This document shows, one piece after another, positions 40,152 to 48,760 of a stretch of 53,200 nt of DNA; within the stretch, counting starts at the first letter, position 1, and the number at the start of each line of letters is the position of its first letter. The stretch spans positions 1 to 53,200 of the forward strand of contig CALAMG010000001.1 of NCBI GenBank assembly GCA_937925715.1, given 5' to 3'. This DNA is from an uncultured Collinsella sp. (GTDB taxonomy: Bacteria; Actinomycetota; Coriobacteriia; Coriobacteriales; Coriobacteriaceae). Under the pieces are notes generated by a model that worked only from the letters and a program-made list of their open reading frames with translations, searched no databases and was not told the origin of the DNA. The position numbers and the translations under genes are program-made.

Positions 40152-41099
40152 CTATGCGTTATCGTTATGATTTAGCGCATCCAATTCCGCGCAAACGTGC
40201 TCGATGAAAGCGTTCACCGCTGCCGTCTGTGTCACATCATGCTTCCAAGCAAGAAGCGTAGAGCCTGTTAGCGCTGGCGAGAGATCGCGCGTGCAAAGCT
40301 GGTCGGTATTCCACAGCTGCGAAGAGCCCTCTACCCAAATAAGAACTCCAAGTCCTGCTTTCACCATGATCGAAGCCATGCCGCCCAAGCTCACATGGAA
40401 GCTCTTCTTGAGACTTTCGTAGGTGCTTCCGAACCACTGGGCCAGCTCATTTTGAACAGCGGGTCTGATCGGCAAGATGAGCGATCGGTCCTTTAGGTCT
40501 TCTGCGGTTATGACCTCGCATGCAGCAAGCGGATCATCCACCCGCATCGCTGCGACCCATTTCTCTGGTTCTGGCATACGCCGGTAATCGTAAGCTTTCT
40601 TTTCAACGGGCTCGATGAACAGTCCGAAGTCCAAGAGCCCTCTATCAAGGCGTTCAGCAACTTGATCAGCAACTCCCGCAAGCAGGTCGAACTTCACATG
40701 AGGGTAGCGCTGGTGAAACGAAGCGATCAGGCTCGCAAGGCGCTTCATAGAGGTGAACTCGCCGGTGCCGATCGATATGGTTCCCTCAAGTAGCTCATCC
40801 TTGGCTGCCAGCTCGTCTTCGGTGAGCGCCACCAACGACAAGATTTCGCGTGCCCGCCGTTCGAGTAGCAGCCCTTCGTCGGTCAGGGTCATGTGCCTCT
40901 TCCCGCGAATGAATAGCTCGCAATCCAGCTCCTTTTCGAGCTGAACTAACTGCCTGCTGAGCGCTGGCTGCGTGATATGCAGCACCTCAGCCGCTCGTGT
41001 GATGGACCCCTCACTTGCGATCGCGAGGAATGATTGTAGGAGCTTGATTTCCACAGATACTCGATTCAAATTGGGGCCAAATCGGGGAAGGCGCGGCAT
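40152..41099 (-). CDS. LysR-family transcriptional regulator
   Basis: 315 residues. The winged HTH is at residues about 16-75 (IKLLQSFLAIASEGSITRAAEVLHITQPALSRQLVQLEKELDCELF), followed by a periplasmic-binding-like effector domain (about 105-305). The ATG at 41099 is behind AAAGAGGCGCG; an in-frame GTG at 41054 is a possible shorter start. It lies 238 bases upstream of the decarboxylase-cupin gene in the same direction, so it might act there, but the promoter of that gene fits MerR better. Effector and targets unknown. Confidence 0.9.
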   Translation of the reverse strand: MPRLPRFGPNLNRVSVEIKLLQSFLAIASEGSITRAAEVLHITQPALSRQLVQLEKELDCELFIRGKRHMTLTDEGLLLERRAREILSLVALTEDELAAKDELLEGTISIGTGEFTSMKRLASLIASFHQRYPHVKFDLLAGVADQVAERLDRGLLDFGLFIEPVEKKAYDYRRMPEPEKWVAAMRVDDPLAACEVITAEDLKDRSLILPIRPAVQNELAQWFGSTYESLKKSFHVSLGGMASIMVKAGLGVLIWVEGSSQLWNTDQLCTRDLSPALTGSTLLAWKHDVTQTAAVNAFIEHVCAELDALNHNDNA

Positions 41100-41351
41100 G
41101 AACGCGCCTCTTTAGGATACCAGCTTGCACCAGTGGGCATTCGCTTTACAAAAGTTTTACCTGTCGCTCGTCTGAAAGCCCTCAGCGCCCTACAGGCTTT
41201 CTCGTAGAATAGTAAAAGTTCGTTCGCGAAGGTTGCGCACGCAGGGTGCAAAGCTGGCATCCGCGCCAGGGTGTACCCTGCATCACGTCGCGCGCCATCA
41301 GCCCGCGAACGCCCTACCTATATAAGTAAGCAAACGCACAAGGAAAGCAGC

Positions 41352-42320
41352 ATGATTCTCGAAGCACTCAAAGCCCTCTTCATCGGCATCGTCGAAGGCA
41401 TCACCGAATGGCTCCCCATCTCTTCGACGGGCCACATGATCCTGGTCGATGAATTCGTGAAGCTCGACGTGAGCGATCAATTCCTCGCGCTCTTCCTCGT
41501 GGTCATCCAGTTGGGCGCTATCATGGCGGTCATCCTGCTCTATTTCCACAAGCTCAATCCCTTCTCGCCGAAGAAAACTCACGCTGAAAAGCGCGGCACG
41601 TGGCGCTTGTGGGGCATGGTCGCGATCGGCTGCATCCCGGCGGCTATCGTTGGCCTGCTCCTCGACGATTGGGTGAACGAACACTTCTACAACGCCTACA
41701 CGGTAGCCATCATGCTCATACTCTACGGCGTTGTCTTCATCGTCATGGAACGCCGCAACCGCAAGAAAGCACTGCGCCTTATGGAAGTTGGTGCAACACC
41801 TGCGGGGCGCGAGATGCTCGAAGCCCCGGTGCGCGGTCGTCATGCCCGTGTTGAGCGCGAGCACACAGAGGTCAGCGCCGAAGAAGCGCTCTTCAAGATT
41901 CGCAATGTGGACGATATCGATTGGAAGACGGCGCTCAAGATCGGCTGCTTCCAGGTGCTTGCTATCATTCCGGGCACGAGCCGCTCAGGCGCTACCATCA
42001 TCGGTGGCATGCTCTGCGGTTGTTCGCGTACCGCCGCCGCAGAATACACGTTCTTTCTGGCCATCCCCATCATGTTCGGCTGGGGCGTAGTGAAGGCAGC
42101 GAAGTTCATGATGGAAGGCCTGGTTATGACCCAGACCGAGATCATGGTGCTGGTGGTGGGCATCATCAGTGCGTTCATCATGTCGGTCGTTGCGATTCGC
42201 TTCCTCATGGGATACATCAAGAAGAACGACTTCACCGCGTTCGGTGTTTACCGCATCATCGTCGGCATCATCGTGGTCGCGTTCTTCACCATTCAGGGTA
42301 CCGGCTTCATCATGCAGTAA
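41352..42320 (+). CDS. uppP: Undecaprenyl-diphosphatase
   Basis: 322 residues, ATG behind AAGGAAAGCAGC. Opening segment GIVEGITEWLPISSTGHMIL is the conserved first motif of BacA/UppP with its catalytic glutamates, and PGTSRSGATI is the second. Eight or so membrane helices. It recycles the lipid carrier of cell-wall synthesis by removing a phosphate from undecaprenyl diphosphate and confers bacitracin tolerance. It is about 45 residues longer than usual because of a polar cytoplasmic insertion (about 135-185), which also begins the second half. Confidence 0.94.
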   Translation: MILEALKALFIGIVEGITEWLPISSTGHMILVDEFVKLDVSDQFLALFLVVIQLGAIMAVILLYFHKLNPFSPKKTHAEKRGTWRLWGMVAIGCIPAAIVGLLLDDWVNEHFYNAYTVAIMLILYGVVFIVMERRNRKKALRLMEVGATPAGREMLEAPVRGRHARVEREHTEVSAEEALFKIRNVDDIDWKTALKIGCFQVLAIIPGTSRSGATIIGGMLCGCSRTAAAEYTFFLAIPIMFGWGVVKAAKFMMEGLVMTQTEIMVLVVGIISAFIMSVVAIRFLMGYIKKNDFTAFGVYRIIVGIIVVAFFTIQGTGFIMQ

Positions 42321-42390
42321 GCGCTTGACCAAACCGCGTAATAAGTACGCACCGTTTCTTACATTGCAACATCCACGCGTATAAACAAGC

Positions 42391-42396
42391 TATAAT
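42391..42396 (+). promoter_or_regulatory. -10 box directly before a start codon
   Basis: TATAAT lies 6 bases before the ATG at 42403, where transcription would begin at or next to the start codon. The gene has no ribosome binding site, so the mRNA is probably leaderless. No good -35 was found. Confidence 0.5.
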
Positions 42397-42402
42397 CGAA
42401 CC

Positions 42403-42645
42403 ATGAGTCCAAACGAGCACAAACCCATCTCCGAAGCTGAGAAGATAGAGATGCGCGATCGTGTGAATGCGCGCATCGCTCATTGGTGCAGTTTTGCGGC
42501 GCTCGTTATCATCCTTATCGATTTCGCAGCGTTCGTCATCGGGCAAGACGATTGGTTCTGGACGGTCGCTGGCATCATGCTCTCGATCGCGCTTCTCGCT
42601 ATCGCCATGCTCAATAATCCCATCGGATCCAACTCAAAAAAATAG
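42403..42645 (+). CDS. Small two-helix membrane protein, probably leaderless
   Basis: 80 residues: a polar N-terminus (SPNEHKPISEAEKIEMRDRVN), then two hydrophobic helices (about 28-48 and 52-70) around QDDWFW, and a polar end. No family recognised. It is separated from uppP by 82 bases and from the chorismate mutase gene by 180. Lack of a ribosome binding site and a -10 box just before the start codon point to leaderless translation. Confidence 0.7.
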   Translation: MSPNEHKPISEAEKIEMRDRVNARIAHWCSFAALVIILIDFAAFVIGQDDWFWTVAGIMLSIALLAIAMLNNPIGSNSKK

Positions 42646-42825
42646 CTACCGCGAACCATCTTTCAGGCGAGTTTGAACAGGCTAACCTTGCGGCGTTTGT
42701 TATGATGAATCAATCATGTCATTCATGGGCCGCTGCTCCGCGCTTCCTGCGTTGCGCGTGACCGTCCTCGCGCTCCGCGTACACCTTGCGCATTCCGATC
42801 AGCGTCCATTCGGGAAGGGTAAACG

Positions 42826-43107
42826 ATGTCACAACAAGATTCTTTTGCTCAGATCGAGCAACACCGCGAAGCGATCGATGCGATCGACAAGCAGCTGGTG
42901 TCTCTTTTGAACGAACGTGCTGGTCATTCGCTTGATATTCGCGCACTGAAACCTGAGGCCAAGATGGGTCTTTTCGACCCCAAGCGCGAAGAGGAGATCT
43001 TCACCAAGGTCTGCTCGTATAACGAAGGTCCGCTCTATAACGAGAATCTGCGCGAGATCTATACTGCCATTCTGAAGGTCATGAAAGAGGTTCCGAACCG
43101 TGATTAA
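42826..43107 (+). CDS. Chorismate mutase (AroQ class)
   Basis: 93 residues, ATG behind GGGAAGGGTAAACG. The helical AroQ fold is indicated by IEQHREAIDAIDKQLVSLLNERAGHSLDIRALK and later FDPKREEEIFTKV with the catalytic-site arginines and lysine in normal positions. It turns chorismate into prephenate, for phenylalanine and tyrosine. The stop overlaps the DAHP synthase start by 8 bases, so the first aromatic-pathway enzyme and the branch enzyme are made together; the mutase may also serve as a regulatory partner of the synthase, as in other bacteria. Confidence 0.9.
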   Translation: MSQQDSFAQIEQHREAIDAIDKQLVSLLNERAGHSLDIRALKPEAKMGLFDPKREEEIFTKVCSYNEGPLYNENLREIYTAILKVMKEVPNRD

Positions 43108-43897
43108 GCCACTCACCAATCTTCCCAATTACGGTACTAAAACAGACGAGATCACTATCTATGCAGGTCCCTGCTCCGTGGAGTCCGAAGAACAGTTCTT
43201 TGAGGTCGCGGAATGCATCGCCGATCTGGGTCTTTCATGGATCCGTGGTGGCGCATTCAAGCCGCGCACCAACCCTCACTCCTTCCAGGGCTTGGGCGAA
43301 GAAGGCCTCAAGATCATGAAGGCTGGCGGCGACAAGTACGGCCTCAAAACGCTCACAGAAGTCATGGACTCCGCTCACACCGAGCTGGTACATTCCTATG
43401 TGGATGGCTTGCAGGTGGGCGCACGCAACATGCAGAATTTCTCGCTGCTGAAGAAGATCGGCGAAGTCACGAAAGACTCGCACAAGATGGTCCTCTTGAA
43501 GCGCGGCCTGGCGGGCACCATCTCCGAGTGGCTCTCCGCTACCGAATACATCACCATGAACGGCAACGATAATGTGGTGCTCTGCGAACGCGGTCTACGC
43601 ACGTTCGAGACCACCACACGCTTCACGCTCGATATCTCGGCGGTGCCGGTCATCCATAAGCAGTCGCTCTTCCCGATCTGCATCGATGTTTCGCACCCCG
43701 CAGGCGTGCGCGACCTCGTGCCATCGCTCTCTTATGCTGCAGTGGCGGCAGGTGCCGACTCGATTATGATCGAAGTGCATCCGAATCCGTCCGAGGCGCT
43801 CTCCGACGGTCCTCAGCAGCTCACGCCGGCTCAATTCCGCGAACTGGTCGAGCAGCTGCGCGAGATCGCTGCAGTCTTCGGCAAGAAGATTGTGTAG
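43100..43897 (+). CDS. aroF: 3-deoxy-7-phosphoheptulonate (DAHP) synthase
   Basis: 265 residues with a GTG start inside the chorismate mutase gene. Sequence follows the type I-beta (KDO8P-like) synthases: IYAGPCSVESEEQFFEVA, RGGAFKPRTNPHSFQGLG, VLLKRGL, DISAVPVI and a metal-site end DVSHPAG and EVHPNPSEALSDG. It joins phosphoenolpyruvate and erythrose 4-phosphate, the first step of the shikimate pathway. There is no fused regulatory domain; the coupled mutase may supply feedback control. Confidence 0.94.
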   Translation: MIKPLTNLPNYGTKTDEITIYAGPCSVESEEQFFEVAECIADLGLSWIRGGAFKPRTNPHSFQGLGEEGLKIMKAGGDKYGLKTLTEVMDSAHTELVHSYVDGLQVGARNMQNFSLLKKIGEVTKDSHKMVLLKRGLAGTISEWLSATEYITMNGNDNVVLCERGLRTFETTTRFTLDISAVPVIHKQSLFPICIDVSHPAGVRDLVPSLSYAAVAAGADSIMIEVHPNPSEALSDGPQQLTPAQFRELVEQLREIAAVFGKKIV

Positions 43898-43898
43898 A

Positions 43899-44027
43899 GA
43901 TTTCGATCTGCCGATCGAAATCGTACTCGACACTGCGAAAGCTTGGAGCATCCATCCTGCTTTCAGGATTTCGATCTGTCGATCGAAATCGTACTCGACA
44001 CTGCGAAAGCCTGGAGCATCCATCCTG
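43899..44027. repeat. Two 61-bp direct repeats, each with a perfect hairpin
   Basis: 43899-43959 and 43967-44027 differ at two positions. Each opens with GATTTCGATC-TGYC-GATCGAAATC, a 10-bp perfect hairpin, right after the DAHP synthase stop codon. They resemble REP-type palindromic repeats more than a classical terminator, as no T run follows. Confidence 0.7.
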
Positions 44028-44262
44028 GCCCCTTGTTTCGAATACGGCGCGCACCGAAGTGCGCTTGATTCGAAGGCGGGGCCATTATGGACACCCCAAG
44101 CTTTCTTGCTGACTTACTACGCCAACCTGTAAGTATTCTTTGAAGTGCTGTGATATTTTGACCTTCTGTTTCGAACGTGGTGCATATCGAGCATACACTT
44201 GATTCGAAGACGAGATTATTAATAGCGCTTCAGGTTTTCTTTGAACTCATTACGTCAACCGT
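44027..44262. repeat. Diverged pair of long imperfect palindromes before pcrA
   Basis: A long palindrome at 44027-44083 (outer GGCCCC/GGGGCC, middle TTCGAAT/ATTCGAA, inner GCGCA/TGCGC) has a second, diverged relative at 44168-44215 (TTCGAA at 44170, ATTCGAA at 44202). The following 45 bases of each copy are also related (TTACTACGCCAACC and ATTACGTCAACC). The second copy leads into the pcrA ribosome binding site. This is an ancient tandem duplication of about 135 bases. The first palindrome may terminate the aroF transcript. Confidence 0.55.
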
Positions 44263-44282
44263 TGCTATCTTGGAGAGACTAT

Positions 44283-46604
44283 ATGCCTATCGATCTTGAA
44301 ACCTTGAATGAACCTCAGCGCGAAGCTGTGCTGTGCACCGAAGGACCTCTTCTGGTTCTCGCGGGCGCCGGCAGCGGCAAGACCCGTGTGCTCACGCATC
44401 GCATCGCGCATCTGGTGGTCGATCTTGGCGTTGCTCCCTGGCAGATCATGGCGATCACCTTCACGAACAAGGCAGCCGCGGAAATGCGCGAGCGCTTGGG
44501 CCAGCTCATGGGCGGGTACGTGCGTGGCATGTGGGTCTCCACTTTCCATAGCATGTGCGTGCGCATCTTGCGTTCCGATTGCGAGCGCCTAGGCTTCGCA
44601 CCAGGATTCACCATCTACGACGACTCCGACTCAAAGAGCCTCGTGAAGCGCATCATGGCCGAACTCAACATCGACCCAAAGCGCTATCCCGAGAGCATGG
44701 TGCGCAATCGTATCTCGAAGGCGAAGAACGAGCTCGTAACGCCCGAAGTATTCGAAGAGCGCTACAAAGACCCTACGGCGCAGGTGGTCGGGCGCATCTA
44801 CAAAGTGCTGCAAGAACGCTTGCGCGCCCTCAATGCGTTCGATTTCGACGATCTGCTCCTCTACACGTATCTCTTGCTCAAGAACCATAAAGAGGTGCTT
44901 GAGGTCTATCAAGATCGTTTCCGCTACCTATTGGTGGACGAGTATCAGGACACCAACCATGCTCAGTACGCGCTCACGCAGCTGCTCGCAGCGAAGCATC
45001 GCAATATCATGGTCGTAGGCGACGATGACCAGTCCATCTATTCTTGGCGTGGTGCCGATCTGTCGAACATCCTCGATTTCGAGAAGGATTATCCCGAAGC
45101 GCACGTGGTTAAGCTCGAGGAGAACTATCGCTCAACAGGCAACATCCTCGCGGCGGCGAACGCGGTCATCGAGAACAACTTGATGCGCAAGCGTAAGACC
45201 CTCTTCACCTCACAAGGGGAGGGCGAGAAGATCATGGTGTTCACCGCCTCCGATGAGCGTGACGAAGGCCGGTGGATCGCTGCCGAGATCGAGCATCAGC
45301 ATGGCAACGGCACCTCATACAACCAGATGGCGGTCTTTTACCGCACGAATGCGCAAAGCCGTATGCTCGAAGACATGTTGCTGCGCGCGGGTGTCCCGTA
45401 TCGCCTGGTAGGGGGCACGCGCTTCTTCGATCGTGCCGAGATCCGTGACGTGATGGCGTATTTGAATCTGGTCGTGAATCCCGCAAACGATGTTGCCGCA
45501 CAGCGCGTCATCAACGTGCCGAAACGCGGCATCGGAAATACCACTATCGAGCACATCCGCACGGTAGCTGCGGGGAATCGCTGCACGTTCTTGCAGGCTG
45601 CCGAGCTCTGCATGCTCGATGAGGGCATCCGCCCGAACACGCGCAAGGCCATCGCTGAATTCGTGGGCATCATCCATGAGGCGCAGCAATACAGTGGCGA
45701 TCTGCGCAAGGTCATCGAGATGATCGTCGACAAGGCAGGCATTATCGAGTTCTATCGCAACAACCCCAGCGAGGATTCGCAGAGCCGTATCGAGAACATC
45801 CAAGAGTTCTTCGGCGTGGTCGACGAATACCGCGAGACCCATGAAGATGCCGATGCGCTTTTCGAGGCTCCGAAGGTGGGCGAGGACCAAAGCGCCGAAA
45901 CGCCTCCCGTGCGCGTTTTCGAAGCCGATTCGCTTTCTGATTTCGTCGAATGGGTCACGCTCCGTACCGACATGGACACCATGGCCGAAGACGGCGCGGC
46001 AGTCACGCTCATGACCATCCATTCTGCCAAGGGCCTCGAATTCGATTGCGTGTTCGTGGCGGGCTTGGAGGAATCGATCTTCCCGCACAGCAATTCATCG
46101 TTCGACCCGCAAGGGCTCGAAGAAGAACGCCGTTTGGCCTATGTCGCCATCACCCGCGCGCGCAAGCGCCTCTACCTCACGGCAGCGCTCACGCGTCGCA
46201 TCTTCGGTCAGACGAACGCCAACCCGGTTTCTCGTTTCATCGGCGAAATACCCAACGAGCTGCGTAAATCGATCGGTGTCGGCTCTTCAGGCTTCTCAGG
46301 ATCGGGCTGGGAGAAGCGTGGTAGTAGGCGCGGTATTGCGGGATCGGGTACCGAAGCGGGCGGCGGACGCGTGTTCGGTCAATCGAGCGCATCGAATGCC
46401 AAGCGTGATGCACGCAGCGCTTCTGTGGGCAAGAAACCCGCTGCAGCCATGAGCTTTGCGGTCAACGACACGGTCGATCACAAGGTGTTCGGTCGCGGCA
46501 AGGTCGTGAAGGTCGATGGCGATACGCTCCACGTGAAGTTTGCGCGCAACAACCAAACGAAGAAGCTGCTCAAGGACTATGCGCCGATCGTCAAGATCTC
46601 CTAG
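44283..46604 (+). CDS. pcrA: UvrD/Rep-type DNA helicase PcrA
   Basis: 773 residues, ATG behind CTTGGAGAGACTAT. All superfamily 1A motifs are visible: Q motif LNEPQREAV, Walker A AGAGSGKT (about 27-34), FTNKAA, VDEYQDTN, GDDDQSIYSWRGAD, ENYRS, TIHSAKGLEFD and VAITRA. The C-terminal extension ends in the RNA polymerase-binding Tudor-like domain (DTVDHKVFGRGKVVKVDGDTLHVKF). It unwinds DNA in repair, removes RecA and supports rolling-circle plasmid replication. A Gly/Ser/Arg-rich linker separates core and tail. Confidence 0.95.
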   Translation: MPIDLETLNEPQREAVLCTEGPLLVLAGAGSGKTRVLTHRIAHLVVDLGVAPWQIMAITFTNKAAAEMRERLGQLMGGYVRGMWVSTFHSMCVRILRSDCERLGFAPGFTIYDDSDSKSLVKRIMAELNIDPKRYPESMVRNRISKAKNELVTPEVFEERYKDPTAQVVGRIYKVLQERLRALNAFDFDDLLLYTYLLLKNHKEVLEVYQDRFRYLLVDEYQDTNHAQYALTQLLAAKHRNIMVVGDDDQSIYSWRGADLSNILDFEKDYPEAHVVKLEENYRSTGNILAAANAVIENNLMRKRKTLFTSQGEGEKIMVFTASDERDEGRWIAAEIEHQHGNGTSYNQMAVFYRTNAQSRMLEDMLLRAGVPYRLVGGTRFFDRAEIRDVMAYLNLVVNPANDVAAQRVINVPKRGIGNTTIEHIRTVAAGNRCTFLQAAELCMLDEGIRPNTRKAIAEFVGIIHEAQQYSGDLRKVIEMIVDKAGIIEFYRNNPSEDSQSRIENIQEFFGVVDEYRETHEDADALFEAPKVGEDQSAETPPVRVFEADSLSDFVEWVTLRTDMDTMAEDGAAVTLMTIHSAKGLEFDCVFVAGLEESIFPHSNSSFDPQGLEEERRLAYVAITRARKRLYLTAALTRRIFGQTNANPVSRFIGEIPNELRKSIGVGSSGFSGSGWEKRGSRRGIAGSGTEAGGGRVFGQSSASNAKRDARSASVGKKPAAAMSFAVNDTVDHKVFGRGKVVKVDGDTLHVKFARNNQTKKLLKDYAPIVKIS

Positions 46605-46753
46605 GCTTTTCTGCTTGGTTCTTCGGCATATCTTCGCCTCGCTTCTTCACGACTTTCTCCGCATCTCTCTTCATGCATTCTTCATGCATTCGCCCGCCCG
46701 CACGCTTCAGCGAATCGTTGCGGTTTCTATGCATGCGTGTAAGCGAAACGCGC

Positions 46754-46819
46754 TATAATAGCAACGCGAAACGAAGTTCGTCTCTTCTGCAGTGAAGCAG
46801 ACCTGAACGACCTCGTTTC
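46754..46819 (+). promoter_or_regulatory. Promoter -10 and structured leader of the pyrophosphatase gene
   Basis: TATAAT at 46754-46759 would start RNA about 46,766. The leader can fold into nested stems: GAAACGA (46768-46774) with TCGTTTC (46813-46819), GTTC (46776) with GAAC (46805), and TCTGC (46786) with GCAGA (46797). It ends 33 bases before the start codon. The fold does not show the conserved bases of the fluoride riboswitch. Function unknown. Confidence 0.45.
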
Positions 46820-46852
46820 TGACATCAATCACTCGATCGATAAAGGAGCACC

Positions 46853-48226
46853 ATGGCAATCCCGGTACTCATCGTAGGGCATAAGAATCCCGATAACGAT
46901 TCCATCTCAGCTGCTGTTGGCTATGCCTACTTGAAGAACGAGCTCATGAAGCGCACGCTCGAGCAGAACCCTGAAGCAGAGGAATACGAATACATTCCTG
47001 CGCGTCTCGGTCCGCTGCCACAGGAGAGCGAAGCGATCCTGAACGAGTATTCAGTCGCTGCGCCCGAGCTCATCAACCATGTTCACGCGCGCATCCAAGA
47101 TGTCATGACCACCGATCCCATCGGCCTCTCGCTCGATTCCACGTTGCTCGACGCAGGCCGCTTGCTGCGTCGCCACAACAAGCGTGCGGTCATCGTCACC
47201 GACGAAGAAGGCAAGTACAAAGGGCTCGTTTCCTTGCGCATGGTGGCGAATCGCTACGTTTCCGCCATGGATCATTGTGACGGCGATGATTGCGCCAAAG
47301 ACCTTGAGAACGCCGCGAACGATCTCGCGGCTTCGCTCTCGCAGCCCGTCTCCGAGCTCATCGAAGAGGATGTCGTCTTCCTGAACAAGGATGACCTTCT
47401 GAAGGATTCCGCGCCGTCTATTCTCATGAGCGAGCTGCGCGAAGGCATCGTGCTCGACGATGAAGGCCACTGCATCGGCATCGTCACGCGTACCGACGTG
47501 GCAAAGCGCCCGAAACGTAAGATCATCCTCGTTGATCATAACGAACGTAGCCAGGCAGCTAACGGCATCGATGAAGCCGAGGTCGTCGAGATCATCGACC
47601 ATCATCGCATCGGCGATGTTTCTACGGCGAACCCCATCCGCTTCATAAATATGCCGGTCGGCTCTTCTGCCACTATTGTTGCGCTGCAATTCATGGAGAA
47701 CGCGGTCGAGATTCCGCGGAGCATCGCTGCGGTTCTGCTCTCTGCCATCATGACCGATACGGTCATCTTGAAATCGCCCACAGCAACTCAGATCGACGAA
47801 GAGGTCGCCGAAAAGCTCGCTGCTATTGTGGGCTCTCCGGTGAAGGACTTCGGCATGAAGGTACTTTCTTACCGCGGGGGAGACGCCGATCTTCCGATCG
47901 AGAAGCTCGTTACGGCAGACTCGAAGGAATTCGTGGTGGGCGACGACACCATCCTCATCGCACAGCACGAAACGGTCACGCTCGATGTGGTCATGCAGCG
48001 TGAGGACGAGATCCGCAAGTTCCTTTCCGATCTGCGCGAGAAGAACGATTATGCCTATGTGCTGCTGCTCGTTACCGACATCTTCGAAGAGGGCAGCATG
48101 TTCATCGTCGAAGGTCTTCACGGGCACGTCGATCGCGTGTTCGGCATCGACTCGTCCAAGAGCGTGTGGGTGCCTGGCATCCTTTCGCGCAAGAAGCAGG
48201 TCGCTGCTCCGCTGCTCGAGCTCTAA
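46853..48226 (+). CDS. ppaC: Family II inorganic pyrophosphatase with CBS domains
   Basis: 457 residues, ATG behind ATAAAGGAGCACC. The DHH domain has GHKNPDNDS at the start and IDHHRIGD (about 248), and the DHHA2 domain closes the active site (for example MTDTVILKSPT). Between the first motif and the DHH box are two CBS-like segments (about 82-130 and 185-225; VMTTDPIGLSLDSTLLDAGRLLRRHNKRAVIV). No DRTGG domain is evident. It splits pyrophosphate using manganese; CBS domains bind adenine nucleotides and tune activity. A terminator follows at 48,255. Confidence 0.92.
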   Translation: MAIPVLIVGHKNPDNDSISAAVGYAYLKNELMKRTLEQNPEAEEYEYIPARLGPLPQESEAILNEYSVAAPELINHVHARIQDVMTTDPIGLSLDSTLLDAGRLLRRHNKRAVIVTDEEGKYKGLVSLRMVANRYVSAMDHCDGDDCAKDLENAANDLAASLSQPVSELIEEDVVFLNKDDLLKDSAPSILMSELREGIVLDDEGHCIGIVTRTDVAKRPKRKIILVDHNERSQAANGIDEAEVVEIIDHHRIGDVSTANPIRFINMPVGSSATIVALQFMENAVEIPRSIAAVLLSAIMTDTVILKSPTATQIDEEVAEKLAAIVGSPVKDFGMKVLSYRGGDADLPIEKLVTADSKEFVVGDDTILIAQHETVTLDVVMQREDEIRKFLSDLREKNDYAYVLLLVTDIFEEGSMFIVEGLHGHVDRVFGIDSSKSVWVPGILSRKKQVAAPLLEL

Positions 48227-48254
48227 GCCCCAAGCGCACTATCTTTGCAAAAGA

Positions 48255-48280
48255 AAAGGCCAGCTCATCTGCTGGCCTTT
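48255..48280 (+). terminator. Intrinsic terminator of the pyrophosphatase gene
   Basis: AAAGGCCAGC (48255-48264) pairs with GCTGGCCTTT (48271-48280) around a 6-nt loop, followed by TTTG. The A-rich side also allows termination of the convergent panB-C-D operon. Confidence 0.85.
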
Positions 48281-48336
48281 TTTGTTTGACTGGATTCGGA
48301 AGGAACAGCGCGCGTGCTCGTTCGCAACTTCAAACG

Positions 48337-48735
48337 CTAGTTCATATCCTCGAGCTTGCCGTGCTTCTCATAGCGGGTAAGACGCGAGATCTTGTTATCG
48401 TCATCCACGAACACGACATGCGGAGCATTGGCGGGATCTTTGAACTCTTCTGGCGTCATCTGACAATAGTTCATGATGATCACCTTATCGCCCACATTCA
48501 CCAAGTGCGCTGCCGCACCATTCAAGCAGATGACTCCACTGCCTGGCTCTCCTGCGATCACATAGGTTTCAAGGCGATTGCCGTTATTGCAATCGGAGAT
48601 GGTAACGAGCTCGTATTCCATGATGCCTGCGGCTTCCATGAGATCGGAGTCGATGGTGATCGATCCGACGTAATCGAGCTCAGCCTGAGTTACGGTTGCG
48701 CGATGGATCTTGCCCTTCAATACATTGAGCAACAT
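48337..48735 (-). CDS. panD: Aspartate 1-decarboxylase
   Basis: 132 residues. The start MLLNVLKGKIHRATVTQAELDYVGSITID holds the self-cleavage site Gly-Ser (GSITID, Ser25), which becomes the pyruvoyl cofactor. LNGAAAHLVNVGDKVIIMNY is the other conserved block. It makes beta-alanine from aspartate for pantothenate. Last gene of the panB-panC-panD run, 25 bases after panC. Confidence 0.95.
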   Translation of the reverse strand: MLLNVLKGKIHRATVTQAELDYVGSITIDSDLMEAAGIMEYELVTISDCNNGNRLETYVIAGEPGSGVICLNGAAAHLVNVGDKVIIMNYCQMTPEEFKDPANAPHVVFVDDDNKISRLTRYEKHGKLEDMN

Positions 48736-48760
48736 GCTGGTGATACCTTTCTTTCAATTC

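Noticed and set aside
46768..46819. Fluoride riboswitch before the pyrophosphatase gene
   Set aside because: The conserved bases and pseudoknot layout of the crcB motif are not present.
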